DNA of 64,000 bases, taken from assembly GCF_037975245.1 (NCBI RefSeq), contig NC_092576.1, positions 45,964,611 to 46,028,610 of the forward strand, in the 5' to 3' direction. Shown here in pieces: positions 48,546 through 60,000 of the stretch. The DNA is from Apostichopus japonicus (taxonomy: Eukaryota; Echinodermata; Holothuroidea; Aspidochirotida; Stichopodidae). Position 1 is the stretch's first letter. Each line of letters begins with the position of its first letter. A program made the translations under genes and the position numbers. The notes under the pieces were generated by a model. The model was not told the DNA's origin. It saw nothing but the letters and a program-made list of their open reading frames with translations, and searched no databases.

Positions 48546-49372
48546 GTGCAACAACAACATATCAGGAAGATCAAGATGACTATCAACAGTACGCTGAAGA
48601 TACTGTCTTATCCTACATTATTTCTACAACAACAACATATCAGGAAGATCAAGATGACTATCAACAGTACGCTGAAGATACTGTCTTATCCTACAATATT
48701 TATACAACAACAACATATCAGGAAGATCAAGATGACTATCAACAGTACGCTGAAGATACTGTCTTATCCTACATTATTTCTACAACAACAACATATCAGG
48801 AAGATCAAGATGACTATCAACAGTACGCTGAAGATACTGTCTTATCCTACATTATTTCTACAACAACAACATATCAGGAAGATCAAGATGACTATCAACA
48901 GTACGCTGAAGATACTGTCTTATCCTACAATATTTATACAACAACAACATATCAGGAAGATCAAGATGACTATCAACAGTTCGCTGAAGATACTGTCTTA
49001 TCCTACAATATTTATACAACAACAACATATCAGGAAGATCAAGATGACTATCAACAGTACGCTGAAGATACTGTCTTATCCTACAATATTTATACAACAA
49101 CAACATATCAGGAAGACAAGATGACTATCAACAGTACGCTGAAGATACTGTCCTATCCTACATTATTTATACAACAACAACATATCAGGAAGATCGAGAT
49201 GACTATCAACAGTACGCTGAAGATACTGTCTTATCCTACAATATTTATACAACAACAACATATCAGGAAGATCAAGATGACTATCAACAGTACGCTGAAG
49301 ATACTGTCTTATCCTACAATATTTATACAACAACAACATATCAGGAAGATCAAGATGACTATCAACAGTTTA
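48546..49372. repeat. 78-bp minisatellite, about 10.5 copies, open in several frames
   Basis: Unit CAACAACAACATATCAGGAA, GATCAAGATGACTATCAACA, GTACGCTGAAGATACTGTCT, TATCCTACAATATTTATA. 78 bp is 26 codons. One plus frame repeats QQQHIRKIKMTINSTLKILS; another, without ATG, repeats TTTYQEDQDDYQQYAEDTVL; a minus frame is also open. No flanking gene structure supports translation. Confidence 0.93.
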
Positions 49373-49379
49373 TTGTACG

Positions 49380-49985
49380 GCTTGTAGGTGTACCACATTG
49401 AGAAGAAGAAGCTTGTTGTCTTTGGTAAAGATCAATTTGTACATGCTGAATACAATTAAAGTTTCCATCTCGGCAATAAGCTGCCAATGTGAATATTGTT
49501 TGAAATATCCCCAGCACTTTGCTGTACTACTTAGATTGAAGTAACGTTGTTCATGCTGGTTATACCCAACAGCCTAGTGTATCACATTCATTTAATATTA
49601 TTCATGTAGCATCATCGAAACCACACTGCAGTTTCGCTGTCTGGTTTATTTCTCTATGGTGGTTTATATATTGGTTTCTACTAAGATGTGAAAACTTGTA
49701 GCAAGGTAAGAATATATATATATACGGGAATGTGTTCCTTTAAATGGAAAGTACATCAATCATGTAATGTATGCCATTAAACACTGGTTGACTAGGAGGG
49801 GAAAAGGTGTTCATGAAAAGTGCGGGCATGAAACTGCAAACGTTTGGTTTACGTACATTTTATTCATTCCATCATATGGACTGTGTGTGTGTGTGTGTAT
49901 ACATACAGTATACATCATCATAAGCCTTCTCATTAGTAATGAATAAATGACTTATTCAGAGCAAATTATGTACTTCCTCGTCGTT
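49380..49985. other. Unique stretch with (TA)n and (TG)n microsatellites
   Basis: (AT)n at about 49712-49722 and (GT)n at about 49882-49898. No gene seen. Confidence 0.6.
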
Positions 49986-49994
49986 GAAATCTAG

Positions 49995-50645
49995 TAGCTT
50001 ATTCTAGTATTAAACTTATTCTAGTAGCTTATTCCAGTATTGAACTTATTTTAGAAGCTTATTCTAGTATTAAACTTATTCTAGTAGCTTATTCTAGTAT
50101 TAAACTTATTCTAGTAGCTTATTCTAGTATTTAACTTATTCTAGCAGCTTATTCTAGTATTTAACTTATTCTAGTAGCTTATTTTAGTATTAAACTTATT
50201 CTAGTAGATTATTCTGGTATTAAATGTATTCTAGTAGCTTATTCTGGTATTAAACTTATTGTAGTAGCTTATTCTAGTATTTAACTTATTGTAGAAGCTT
50301 ATTCTAGTATTTAACTTATTCTAGTAGCTTATTTTAGTATTAAACTTATTCTAGTAGCTTATTCTAGTATTTAACTTATTCTAGCAGCTTATTCTAGTAT
50401 TTAACTTATTCTAGCAGCTTATTTTAGTATTAAACTTATTCTAGTAGCTTATTCTGGTATTAAACTTATTCTAGTAGCTTATTGTAGTATTTAACTCATT
50501 CTAGCAGCTTATTCTAGTAGCTTATTCTAGTATTAAACTTATTCTAGTAGCCCATTCTAGTATTAAACTTATTCTAGTAGCTTATTCTAGTATTTAACTT
50601 ATTCTATAGCTTATTCTAGTATTTTGAAGTTATTTTAGTAGCTGG
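49995..50645. repeat. 30-bp minisatellite, about 21 copies
   Basis: Unit CTAGTAGCTTATTCTAGTAT then TAAACTTATT. Confidence 0.95.
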
Positions 50646-50818
50646 TGATGTCATATTTTGATAAATTGTCTTCAAAAACGTCATATGTCACCCATCGAAA
50701 CTGCCTGAAGTGGTTAGTTTGGACATTGCAGTGATTGCTATATTTATACTTTCACCGGCTCGTTGATTCTTTCGTTTTTCATTTTTCTCAGTCTGCATGA
50801 TTTTATGATACATATGAA

Positions 50819-51079
50819 AAGAAGGTGCGGCATCCAATCAGTCAGTTATAAATATAGACCTAGGTATTACTGTATCTCGTTATGTACTGGTATAATATTG
50901 TACACTATTATATTAGCCTATACAATATTTTATATTAAATTAAATAAACTAAGAAGGTGCGGCATCCAATCAGTCAGTTATAAATATAGACCTAGGTATT
51001 ACTGTAACTCGCTATGTACTGGTATAATATTGTACACTATTATATTATATTAGCCTATACAATATTTTATATTAAATTT
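50819..51079. repeat. Two-copy tandem duplication, about 130 bp each
   Basis: AGAAGGTGCGGCATCCAATC through TACAATATTTTATATTAAAT occurs twice (starting 50819 and 50952) with very few differences. Confidence 0.93.
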
Positions 51080-51694
51080 CGGCAAAACGCCTTGGTAATT
51101 TGCTGGGTGCGTTATAGTCAGCTGTTACTCAGATGAATACAGAAGAGCACTCTCTTACAAGAAGCTCTCGAAACCAGATCGTTTACATAACCGAGGTGAG
51201 CATGAATTGTATGTTGAACATATATGCCTATATACTCGAAAGCAGTTTGCGTTGTATTCTGCTATATAGCCTAGTATACATATAATTACTTGTAAGTAGT
51301 ATTCTGCTTGTTGGAAATCATATGTCTATTAGTTGTATTGTTTAAATATTGAATATCTTGTATGCATTTTACTCTAGAAATGTGTCCATGTACACAAAAT
51401 ATTATCCGCGTCATCTGTTCGTGGTTCTAGGGGGCAGTTGACGTACGTCTATATATTCAACATATTGAAAATCGCGAGCATGTGTATGAAAGTGACTGAA
51501 ACCTTTAATGTGTACTGCAACGCGGGGTCTACTTCTAATTTCACTCCTATGGAAACAAATGATATTAAAGGAAAATAGTACTAAGCATATATTCTCCGTC
51601 TAACACTATCAAAGCCCCTTATATTACCGGCGTTCCCCTTAAAAACAAACTAGTATAACGTAAAATTAAACTTTACCTTTATTACGATTATCCT
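51080..51694. other. Unique stretch left of the TTAA element
   Basis: No ORF of note. The TTAA at 51695-51698 is the left target site of the element. Confidence 0.5.
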
Positions 51695-51698
51695 TTAA

Positions 51699-51715
51699 AG
51701 GTCAAGTGACACGTA
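51699..51715 (+). repeat. Left terminal inverted repeat, 17 bp
   Basis: AGGTCAAGTGACACGTA directly after TTAA; exact reverse complement of 57634-57650. Confidence 0.9.
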
Positions 51716-51839
51716 GACTTGACTTTACATAATATTAAACTTAACAATTCCAACATTAAGAAAAACCCAATACCGCGATTTTTTCCCGTCTCCAAAGGGG
51801 TAGAAATCGTTAAAAAGTACTATTACGTAATAGATTCAG

Positions 51840-51847
51840 TGACGTCA
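51840..51847. promoter_or_regulatory. CRE-like site TGACGTCA in left subterminal region
   Basis: Full palindromic CRE followed by CGGGGG, 141 bp from the outer end and about 470 bp upstream of the P2X7-like start codon. The same block is mirrored at the right end. Likely promoter or transposase-binding element. Confidence 0.5.
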
Positions 51848-52313
51848 CGGGGGAGCGCAGAAGAGTGAAAACTGTATATGTTCTGCGCAGTGCATTGGGT
51901 ATGTAGAAATCTCAAACTTCTCGAAAATATTACCTTCTTCAGCAGTCTGTTACAAGAAAGTTAATATTTGGATTAAGATGAAAGATCACAAATTGATACA
52001 TAAGACATCGAACAAAACATCTAATGACATCTTTTTCATAAATTCCTTTAATTTTTTTCCTATCAAGCAACATAAACTCCAAAAAAATCGGATAGATTGA
52101 CTCGTTCAGGGAAAGTCGAAAACAAATGACGTCATTTGTTTACCAAGTCGAGAGTGCATGATATCGCCGCATTATTGCTACCACATACAGTTTCTATACA
52201 CGCACTGTAGTACGCATATATACACAGCATAGCTTATACATATCGCGAAATGGCTGCCGGTGGCATTGACACACAGTATTCAGATAGCAATTGATAGCGA
52301 AAAAGGCAGGGAA

Positions 52314-53972
52314 ATGGAGGACATGGTCGACGATCGTGGGGAAGTTTTTCCCTACATGTTCGAAGCGGAGACCAGCGAAGAGGAAGCGGGATCGGACAGC
52401 GATGTCGAAATTGATCGTCTTGACGAAACAATGGTAACATTACGCCTAGCGTACTATACTGTATATATGATAGTTGTCTTACTAGTTAGGCCTAGAACCG
52501 ATAAATGTTTCCTAACTTTGCTCATACTCTTAGCTAGCCAATTTGTTGATGGGGCAGCAAAATTAACATGAGAGTGGGGTCGAGCTCAGTTAAGGAAGTT
52601 ACTATTTTCCTTAAAAGTTGTGGCAGCACATGCCCCAGGAACATTTCACACAGACATATTTCATTTGGTAAGTAGATTGAAGGAGCCAACTGGAAGAGTG
52701 CACAACAAATTCAGGGGTGGTCTATTATTAATTTCCTAGCATTTGTAGTGGCAAATTAGTGAAGTTACCACAAATCAGGGAAAGTGTGGGGGGAGGGAGA
52801 AGGTGGCAGCTCACACCAGCTTTTCGCCAAATTTCCACTTAAGCTAATTTCATAACCAGATTTTCTCACTCTAGGGAATGGATTCAGAAGTAGGAAAAAG
52901 AGTTGGAAACAAGGCAACATCCGCCTGTTTTTTTTTTCTATTTTGACATGTTAGTATGTCCCAATAATTCATTGAAAATTGGCTCTTTAGCATTTGAACT
53001 GGTTTGCATTGTTTACAGGTGTCATTGTGGCCAGTGTGCAGCTGTGATGCCTACAGCAAGGGAGTGTAGATGCTGCAGGGAAATAGAAAAAGTAAGGAAT
53101 GTGATGGATGAAGAAGGTGCTGCATGCACCTTACACCCAGGTTTTGAAGCTGTGTGCCTGAACCCATGGGTGCAACAGACAGCCTACTACGTGTACCGTC
53201 AACAGTATGGTGGCCGTGCACAGGAAAATAGCATCCTTGAGTAAGTAGAGAATACATTATATTTGTTGTATACCTTTATTCATTGGTCTGACCTGCTATT
53301 GAATGATGTAACAATACAGAGGGTATGCTTGTAGTTTGTTTTGTTGTGAAGGGAATTACATTAAGATATAGATTAGATCTAGAAAATGTGTGCACCATGT
53401 TCAAAACCTGCTTCTGATTAGGACATTTTGTGCAAAAACAAAAACTGGTGCAATGTCCTTGAGGTTAACCCTCATCATACTGACTGACATAGTAGTCATT
53501 TACACTGAGCCACGGAACCAAATGCCACACAAAAAATGTCCACCATGCTTGGGCATGATCCATTTACAAATTTTAGTCACCGAGATTCAATGATCAGTTT
53601 GTGTAAATTGCATAGCTAGGCCTAAAACGTTAGGGGAGGCAGATTTAGGGGCCAATTAAAATTCTGGAAATCATATGGAGATTTATTTTAAAATTGACGT
53701 CCCCAGATGGCTACCAAGCTTTTGTGTGTCATCTTTCATAGCTGGTTTTCATATGATTATTTTGCAGGAAATACAGACACACAGAATATAGACAACTTGT
53801 ACGGATGTGCTGGCAGTTTTTAGGGAAGGAGGTTTGTGTTTTTCTCCCATCCTGTGCAGTAAGAAGGATTCGAGCAGCTTTTCCATCTGAACAGTATGAA
53901 GGGTTTAAATTACCAAGACTGAGAATGTGGACTTTGTATGCCAAGTCAAACTATCATTTCTGCAAAGTTTAA
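52314..53972 (+). CDS. P2X7 C-terminal (ballast)-like cysteine domain protein, 4 exons
   Basis: Exons: 52314-52433, a micro-exon ending at 52667 (start 52639 or 52654), 53019-53240 and 53768-53972. All introns are GT-AG and phases fit, giving 191 or 186 residues. The acidic N-terminus MEDMVDDRGEVFPYMFEAET leads into WCHCGQC (made across the micro-exon), then MPTARECRCCREIEKV, HPGFEAVCLNPWVQQTAYYV, YRQLVRMCWQFLGKEVCVFL and PSCAVRRIRAAFP, ending YHFCKV. Cys-x-Cys-x2-Cys and Cys-x-Cys-Cys, with later Cys, match the zinc-binding P2X7 intracellular domain (P2RX7 C-terminal family). There is no channel domain and no transmembrane segment. It lies inside the TTAA element, driven inward from the left end. 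AATAAA signals follow at 54113-54125. No stop or frameshift was found. Confidence 0.8.
52639..52667 (+). CDS. P2X7-like micro-exon
   Basis: Needed to change phase from 0 to 2 and to supply the Trp of WCHCGQC: it ends TTCATTTG|GTAAGT. Acceptor is either CCCCAG at 52638 (29 nt) or CACACAG at 52653 (14 nt); both keep frame. Confidence 0.65.
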
Positions 53973-54795
53973 TGAAACAGGGTTCAGTCCTGTCTGTTTT
54001 GTGGCTGAATGGTGAACATTTTGGAATTCCAGGATACATTTTTCTGGTTCATGGTATTAACTACAATCTTGGATGAAATTTTACATTTTCAAGTTTGGGA
54101 AGTACATAACAGAAATAAATAATAAAAACTCAAGTTAAATTTTTGTATGTATTCTCTCTTATAACAAAAGCTGTAACTTCTAGTAGCCTGCCAACAAAAT
54201 CTGGATGATTGAAATCTCAAATATGCTAGGTTCCAATAGAAGAACAGTCTGAATAAAGTAGCCTAAACCACTATGTCAATGGGATCTTTTAGGCTTTCAT
54301 TTAAATAAAAGTGTATTGAAAATCAATCTGAAATTGTTCAATTATCCATGTAATATTAAGGTTAATTGTTCATAAATGGAACCAAAAAAAAATCACATTT
54401 TATCCCATGTGGGGGGGGGGGGGAACAAACAGCAAATTTCTGTCAATTCATTTCGAGAAAAACAAAATATTGGCAACGTGTTTGAAACACCAAATATTAA
54501 ATTAAGTCAGCATGAAATTGGTATTTATGAAGTCTAAGCTCTTTAGAGAGGAATACTTGTCATTGGAACTTTTGTTTAAATATAATGTTATCATCTAGCC
54601 TAGTTACAATGGAAACCAGATGTAAGTAAAACTTTAATGTAATACTTTAGCAACTTCCCTAAAGGCTGGTAGTAACCTGTTAATTAACACTGCTCTGCAG
54701 CTCTGCCAAAACATCATGTGAACAGACAATTCACAGAGTCGATTGCTCCCCACTACAATGAAACAAAATTAGAAATTGGGAGGCCATCAACCACT

Positions 54796-54928
54796 TCAGC
54801 AAAGCTTTTGAAATCTGCTTTGGTGTTGTTTTATGGCATCCTCATTGTTTGGATGAACATAGGAGCTTGCAAGTGGTGGTGGCTCTTTTTGGACAGGAAC
54901 AGGACACTCCTCTCCCAGAGTTCCACTT
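54796..54928 (-). pseudogene. Candidate last exon of the THAP gene
   Basis: Acceptor CACAACTTCTGCAG at 54929. An open frame reads ECPVPVQKEPPPLASSYVHP, then NEDAIKQHQSRFQKLC and stop TGA at 54796. Proline-rich and coding-like, but with no known domain. Placement in the THAP gene is inferred from strand and position. Confidence 0.3.
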
Positions 54929-55558
54929 CTGCAGAAGTTGTGCAATCAGTCAAAAAGTTCCCATACATAATCTGTAGAATAGTAAAGATATGAAGAATAA
55001 TATAATAATAGTTTGTAAAAACATACCATTTAGATAGAGGCATTCCAATCACTCCATTTCTTTCAATAGTCATGGCACAATGCACAGTTGTCAGTCAAGT
55101 CTTTGGATGCCCAACTAAGGCGACAGCAGATACACCTCGATTGGTGTGGATACATGGGTCAGGTTTTACCTGACAACTTGTGCCTGAACTTGTGCCTGAT
55201 GTAACATGTGGACAGAGTAACATCCTGTCCCATCCCCTTGTAATCCATGGTAAAAGAGTGTATAAGATGCAACTTTCACCCTTTGTATTCAGTAGCAGAT
55301 ATCCAGTCCAGTGAAGATATAATATACCCTGTTAAATCCAACTACTTGTTTGTGCCTTCATTTCTTGTTCACATACCGCTGTGACAACTCTACCAGATAC
55401 AGCATGTATACGCTAATTGAAGAAAAGACTGATGGCCTCACCACACATTCCAGACTGCCCCACGGTGTTGGTGTCAAAATTAATAATGATCCTCTTTTCA
55501 GAAAGTGATAGCACCAATTGATTTGCCAGACTAATCTACTATCAATCTTGAAAATTAC

Positions 55559-55809
55559 CTTGAAGCGTCATCTTTGTCATGTTCAGTCACATCAGATGAG
55601 TGAGTGAAGTGATGGAGTGTAGTCCGGACTACCTGGTGGTTTTTCGGTGTATCCCGATGAGGATGCCACTGCAGCAGACGGACCATCATCGCCACTGTGA
55701 GATGGCCCTGGTTGCTTTGATGGTGTTCTTGTCTCTGTTGGTCCAGTCAGCAACTTCAATGGTGGTAGGGGGACCAGTGAACACTGGACTTCTACATGTG
55801 TTACATTCA
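55559..55809 (-). pseudogene. Middle exon of the THAP gene, probably frameshifted
   Basis: Acceptor AATTTTCAG at 55810; donor TTCAAG|GTAAT at 55558. One frame reads VTHVEVQCSLVPLPPLKLLT, then TRTPSKQPGPSHSGDDG and a stop at 55592; the neighbouring frame is open through SSDVTEHDKDDASR to the donor. A one-base shift near 55610-55640 would explain this. Low-complexity Ser/Pro-rich linker, as often follows a THAP domain. Confidence 0.45.
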
Positions 55810-57066
55810 CTGAAAATTAGATTAAACACTTATTATACCACACACATACAGTAGGCTGCTCTTGGACAGGGGTCAGCTGCCTAGATGGTTCTCTTATCTT
55901 TTCTCAAGGAGAGCATATCCTCCTACTTTATGTGGCTGCAAAAATATGGGCCACACCATGAGCATTGCAAATGACGAACAGCTTGGTTTCATATAGTATA
56001 ACTACAATCTCCCTTCTATCAGTAACTATTGATGTAGCCTACATATTTTCCTGTGAAGCCATCAGCCTCCTCAACCACTCTCGTCAGGCAGGCGGATATG
56101 ATGGATAAAATACAATGTATGTTATCCCCTAGTCAGCCTGCCCCGATGTGCAGTTTTAATTGCTATTTTGCCTTCAACTGTTTCTAAAATTTTGGCCCCT
56201 GTACTCACTTCTGCTATAGAATACTCTATAGATGTATGAAAGTTTTCCATTCTTCCTTGTATTACCCTAGCTTACACTCCACCACATTTCCATCCCCACC
56301 CCCCACCATCCATCACTCTATTTATGCCTATTTATGGGGACCTTTTGGGCGTAATACTGCTGCCTCCTTTTTGTCTGGTAGCTTGCCCCCATATACATGC
56401 CTCGATGTTTTACTGGTGGAGATTCCTTGTATCCCGTTCAAAACTGACTACTGAAATTTTTAATGCCTGCCACCACCCTCCCCCATTTCCCAACTGTTTT
56501 TCGGTAATTACAAGCACATGTATAAGATCATGCTACCTTTAGATGGAGATGTACATTCTGCAGAATCCTGCCTTTGTATTTTCACTGCAGTTGGTTGGGG
56601 AACAGCTTCTAGATTAATCTAAGTAGTGAAAATTGGGAAAGAAAATAACAAGGAAGTTATGAAAGTTCATTTAAGAAAGCAGTTTGATTTTTTTGAAAGC
56701 ATGTGCACCTGTCACAAGCGTTTCCTCTTGTAACCAAAATTGCAGCCCTACTACCAAAAATGGCAAAATATAAGGATGTCAATTACTGTGCAACATATGA
56801 GCCATGGCTCTGAGTATGAAGATAGGTGGGAACACATTATTTAGCAAAATGACATGTAAACATCTGATGCTTGTCATTCTGGATTCTTCATGATGTACCA
56901 CTGATCAAATGCTTTAGTAAGCCCTATAGTCTACGCCTAACTTTATCGTCGCCGTACCTAATCTAGGGCCTAAGTAACTGGACGAAATTATAAGAATTAG
57001 CCTACTGTAAGTTAGTAATAATACTAAGTTAGTCCTTGTAGTAGGCCTAGGCCAGAAAATACACTT

Positions 57067-57440
57067 ACTCTTTTCCGATCCAGCTTCGCAACTACTGGTC
57101 TACTTGTTTCTATACCTCCTCGAGATTTGAAGATACTTTCTCCAAATAGAGAAGGAACGGCATTGTCTTGTAGACGGCGAGCTGTTGGGTTCCAAAGCCA
57201 AGTTGCGCGGATAGGCGATTGGAAACGAAACTTTAACTAGTGAAGTGCGCACTGCACACATAAGATTCGCTCGAAGGTCCAAGCCAATCTTTACTTAGGC
57301 AGCTAGGCTGGCTGAGTGCACTGGTACTAAGCTATCGCTGTATACAGTGTTTGACGAACACAAACTTTCTTGTACTGTTGTGCACCCATTCTCATATGGT
57401 ATTTTGTTTACTGTCCGTGACGTATTGTTTACGGCTTTGA
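57067..57440 (-). pseudogene. THAP zinc-finger domain, decayed
   Basis: Minus strand: one frame reads KDWLGPSSESYVCSAHFTS, with the conserved Trp and the C-x2-H-F half of the THAP zinc site, then hits TAA at 57235-57233 and continues SFVSNRLSAQLGFGTQ. A shift of one base then gives ARRLQDNAVPSLFG, the conserved AVPxxF end of THAP, then ESIFKSRGGIETSRPVVAKL and donor AAAAGA|GTAAGT at 57066. The N-terminal Cys half may be at 57370-57400 (YKKVCVRQT) in another frame, with more stops after it. THAP domains bind DNA and occur in P-element and Kolobok transposases. Confidence 0.65.
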
Positions 57441-57495
57441 TCTCGGTTAGCATATTAGGCCTACTTAGTTTTGGTAACATTGGCGGTTCCCCCCG

Positions 57496-57503
57496 TGACG
57501 TCA
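57496..57503. promoter_or_regulatory. CRE-like site TGACGTCA in right subterminal region
   Basis: Mirror of 51840-51847, 147 bp from the right outer end, directly upstream of the THAP remnant on the minus strand. Confidence 0.5.
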
Positions 57504-57633
57504 TTATCTTACGGAATTAGCTTGGTTATTAACCTAATTAAAACAGCAAAGAAACAATCGTGGAACTCCAAATTTGGAATATAGGGTTTTGATATGCAGC
57601 TTCTCAATTTGTGCAAGTTTGAAGGAAATCTAT

Positions 57634-57650
57634 TACGTGTCACTTGACCT
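57634..57650 (-). repeat. Right terminal inverted repeat, 17 bp
   Basis: TACGTGTCACTTGACCT directly before TTAA; exact reverse complement of the left end. Confidence 0.9.
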
Positions 57651-57654
57651 TTAA

Positions 57655-57940
57655 GTAATCGATTTTTCTTAACTTGAAATATACTGAAACACCCAAAGGA
57701 ATGTAGGAGGTATGGAACGATACTGCATAATAGAGGATCCACAATATCTGCATGATTTAAAACACTTATTACAAAGAAGACAAAAAGTATACTCTCACAT
57801 TTTAAGTTGGTCCCATGCATTTCAGTATATCTGCAAAAATGTAATATTATTAACTCTTAAACTCCTCCATGTATGATTTTCCAACTTTATACAAAAATGG
57901 TAAATTACGTAAATGAATATGGTTGAGTATCTCTGTCATT
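57655..57940. other. Stretch right of the TTAA element, no gene seen
   Basis: Minus ORF 57509-57820 crosses the element boundary and has no domain, so it is chance. Confidence 0.5.
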
Positions 57941-58310
57941 GCATGTAGGCTACACTGCTAGCTTCTCATCGGGTCTTGACAAGATCAAGTTTAACGCCCG
58001 CCACGTTCCCATGACAGCATCTTATTGGCACTGTGTTCAACATACACCGATACGCAGATTGTTATACATTGTATGTAAGCTTGACTGATAGCTTCTTATC
58101 GGGTCTTGACAATATCAAGTTTAACGCCTGCACGCAACGTTTCCCATGCCAGCATCTTATTGGCACTGTGTTCAACATACACCGATACGCAGATTGCAAT
58201 ACATTGTGTGTAGGCTACACTGATAGCTTTTTATCGGGTCTTGACAATATCCAGTTTAACGCCTGCACGCAACGTTTCCCATGACAGCATCTTATTGGCA
58301 CTGTGTTTAA
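57940..58310. repeat. About 132-bp tandem repeat, almost 3 copies
   Basis: ATCGGGTCTTGACAA occurs near 57967, 58097 and 58232; AGCATCTTATTGGCACTGTG follows each time. Confidence 0.92.
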
Positions 58311-58319
58311 TATGCTTTA

Positions 58320-59095
58320 TTTGACAGTGCATCTGAATTCAGTCAAAGGTACACTGTCAAAATGTTACCATTTCTCCCTGTATTGGTAACTGGTATTGCT
58401 AATCTCCCTTTATATCTAATACATTGGGCTTTCCATACAACGTATGAACCGTTGTGCTCAACAAATCCGTAAAATGGGAACTACATTTACAAAGGGCATC
58501 CGTGACGCTGTAAACGATACACGTAGGCTATTCGAAGAAAACTTAATGTACATGATTGTGGCGGAACAACTTGCTTGACGATTATGAAGTTGTTATTGAG
58601 CTCATACTGTGTATATATGTAGAATGTGTATCTTCGAAAAAAAGTAGTCTTGGAGTTCACTTTTGCAGCTAGATATGGTTATGATCTACACATACTTGCA
58701 CAACTGTACATTACAACTGTTTACGCCTTGCCGAGCTCGTTTAAGAAACGCATTTTTGCTGTGCATACCATACCATACCATAAAATAGCTGCAGATATTG
58801 TGACTAAAGTTGGGCAAAAGTTGTGCATATTGTGCGCACTTTTTTAACAGTGGTAATCTTTAATAACGTTCGTTTTCTATATATATGCTTCATGATTTCC
58901 TGGAATACTTGTTGTATTCAATGACATCAGTTTGATGTGATCACTCATTTAATTCCAAAATGTTTTTTTTTTGTACACCCCAAACTATTGCTATTTTAAT
59001 GGTTTTATTAGTTGTACCGATCATTCTGTATTTGTTATTTTACCTCACATATTATTGAGAAACATGGATCAAGGTTTAATAACATTTGTGTTAGC
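58320..59095. other. Unique stretch, no gene seen
   Basis: AT-rich; short ACCATACCATACCATA run at about 58767. ORF 58626-58847 has no domain. Confidence 0.5.
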
Positions 59096-59099
59096 ATTT

Positions 59100-60000
59100 C
59101 GAACTACAGTGGTTAATCTGTTCTTAAAACTACGATAATACAGTAACTTATACTATATGGGGTTTCGTTTATGCGCGCAATACAATACATTTTTTCTTGC
59201 GAATCGACTTTAATATACCTGAGGTAATTCAAGATGATTCTATATTTTTTTCTTAAACTTAATTTGACGCTTTGGCCAGTGTCTATGGAAAATATCACAA
59301 AGTTTATTAGTAAATATAGTAAAATCAAGTTCCGCATTATTGTCGCACAAACCATAATTTCCGTCAGTGGAATTTGAAACCATTTTAATATTTGATATTA
59401 TTGTATATACTAGTGTTACGCTTATATGTATCAGCATTATTAACATTTCCTCTGAATGGATTAATTGGCACATAAGCAAGACGTTAATGGTCAGATATAT
59501 GAGTTCAAATGATAGTGGATTTAGTTATAAGATTACTATTAGTAAATATTTTATCGATAAGGGTTGCAGATGGATCTGTCACTCTGGTAGGTTTATCAAT
59601 TGTGTGATAAAATGAGTATGAAGATAATGTATTTTCAAATATGTCCGCATTATTGAGTCCATGAAATAAATTTCCACCATAAACAACTGACATTCCGATC
59701 AACATTTAAGTTTATTAAAAATGTAACAAAATTCATCAATAAATGCATTCACATCTTTCCTTATAGTGCGGTATATAACTCCCAGTTATAATGTTTTTAT
59801 GACCTTCACTATTGATTTGCACAAGTAATGATTGAAAGTGATGTGAAATTCATAAATTATTCATAACAGTAAATACCGGTCCAGTCTTAACACAAAGAGA
59901 TACTCCTCCCACGTATATGTGATCACACTTTACACACTAACGTTTGCTCTGGGATATTGTATAGGTCAGTATATATTTTATTATGTTTCAGTAATTACAC
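59100..60000 (-). pseudogene. LINE endonuclease fragment (Jockey/CR1-like), decayed
   Basis: The frame at 59705-59505 reads YSFYHTIDKPTRVTDPSATL then IDKIFTNSN, the last part of APE-type LINE endonucleases. Downstream frames give ELDFTIFTNKLCDIFHRHWP and KRQIKFKKK, matching the linker before RT also seen at 35582. Upstream (about 59890) are remnants such as YTWEEYLFV. Several stops and shifts. The two LINE remnants may be the same family. Confidence 0.65.

Larger units (their letters stand above)
51699..57650. mobile_element. TTAA-flanked DNA transposon (Kolobok-like) with P2X7-ballast-like and THAP genes
   Basis: Both outer ends are the 17-bp sequence AGGTCAAGTGACACGTA, in inverted orientation (51699-51715 and 57634-57650). 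Each is directly preceded, on the outside, by TTAA (51695-51698 and 57651-57654), the target duplication of Kolobok and piggyBac. A second inverted block, TGACGTCACGGGGG, lies 141-147 bp in from each end. The element carries two genes facing each other: an apparently intact plus-strand P2X7-like gene and a damaged minus-strand THAP gene. THAP zinc fingers and TTAA targets together favour Kolobok. No complete DDE transposase core was recognised, so the copy may be non-autonomous. Confidence 0.75.
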
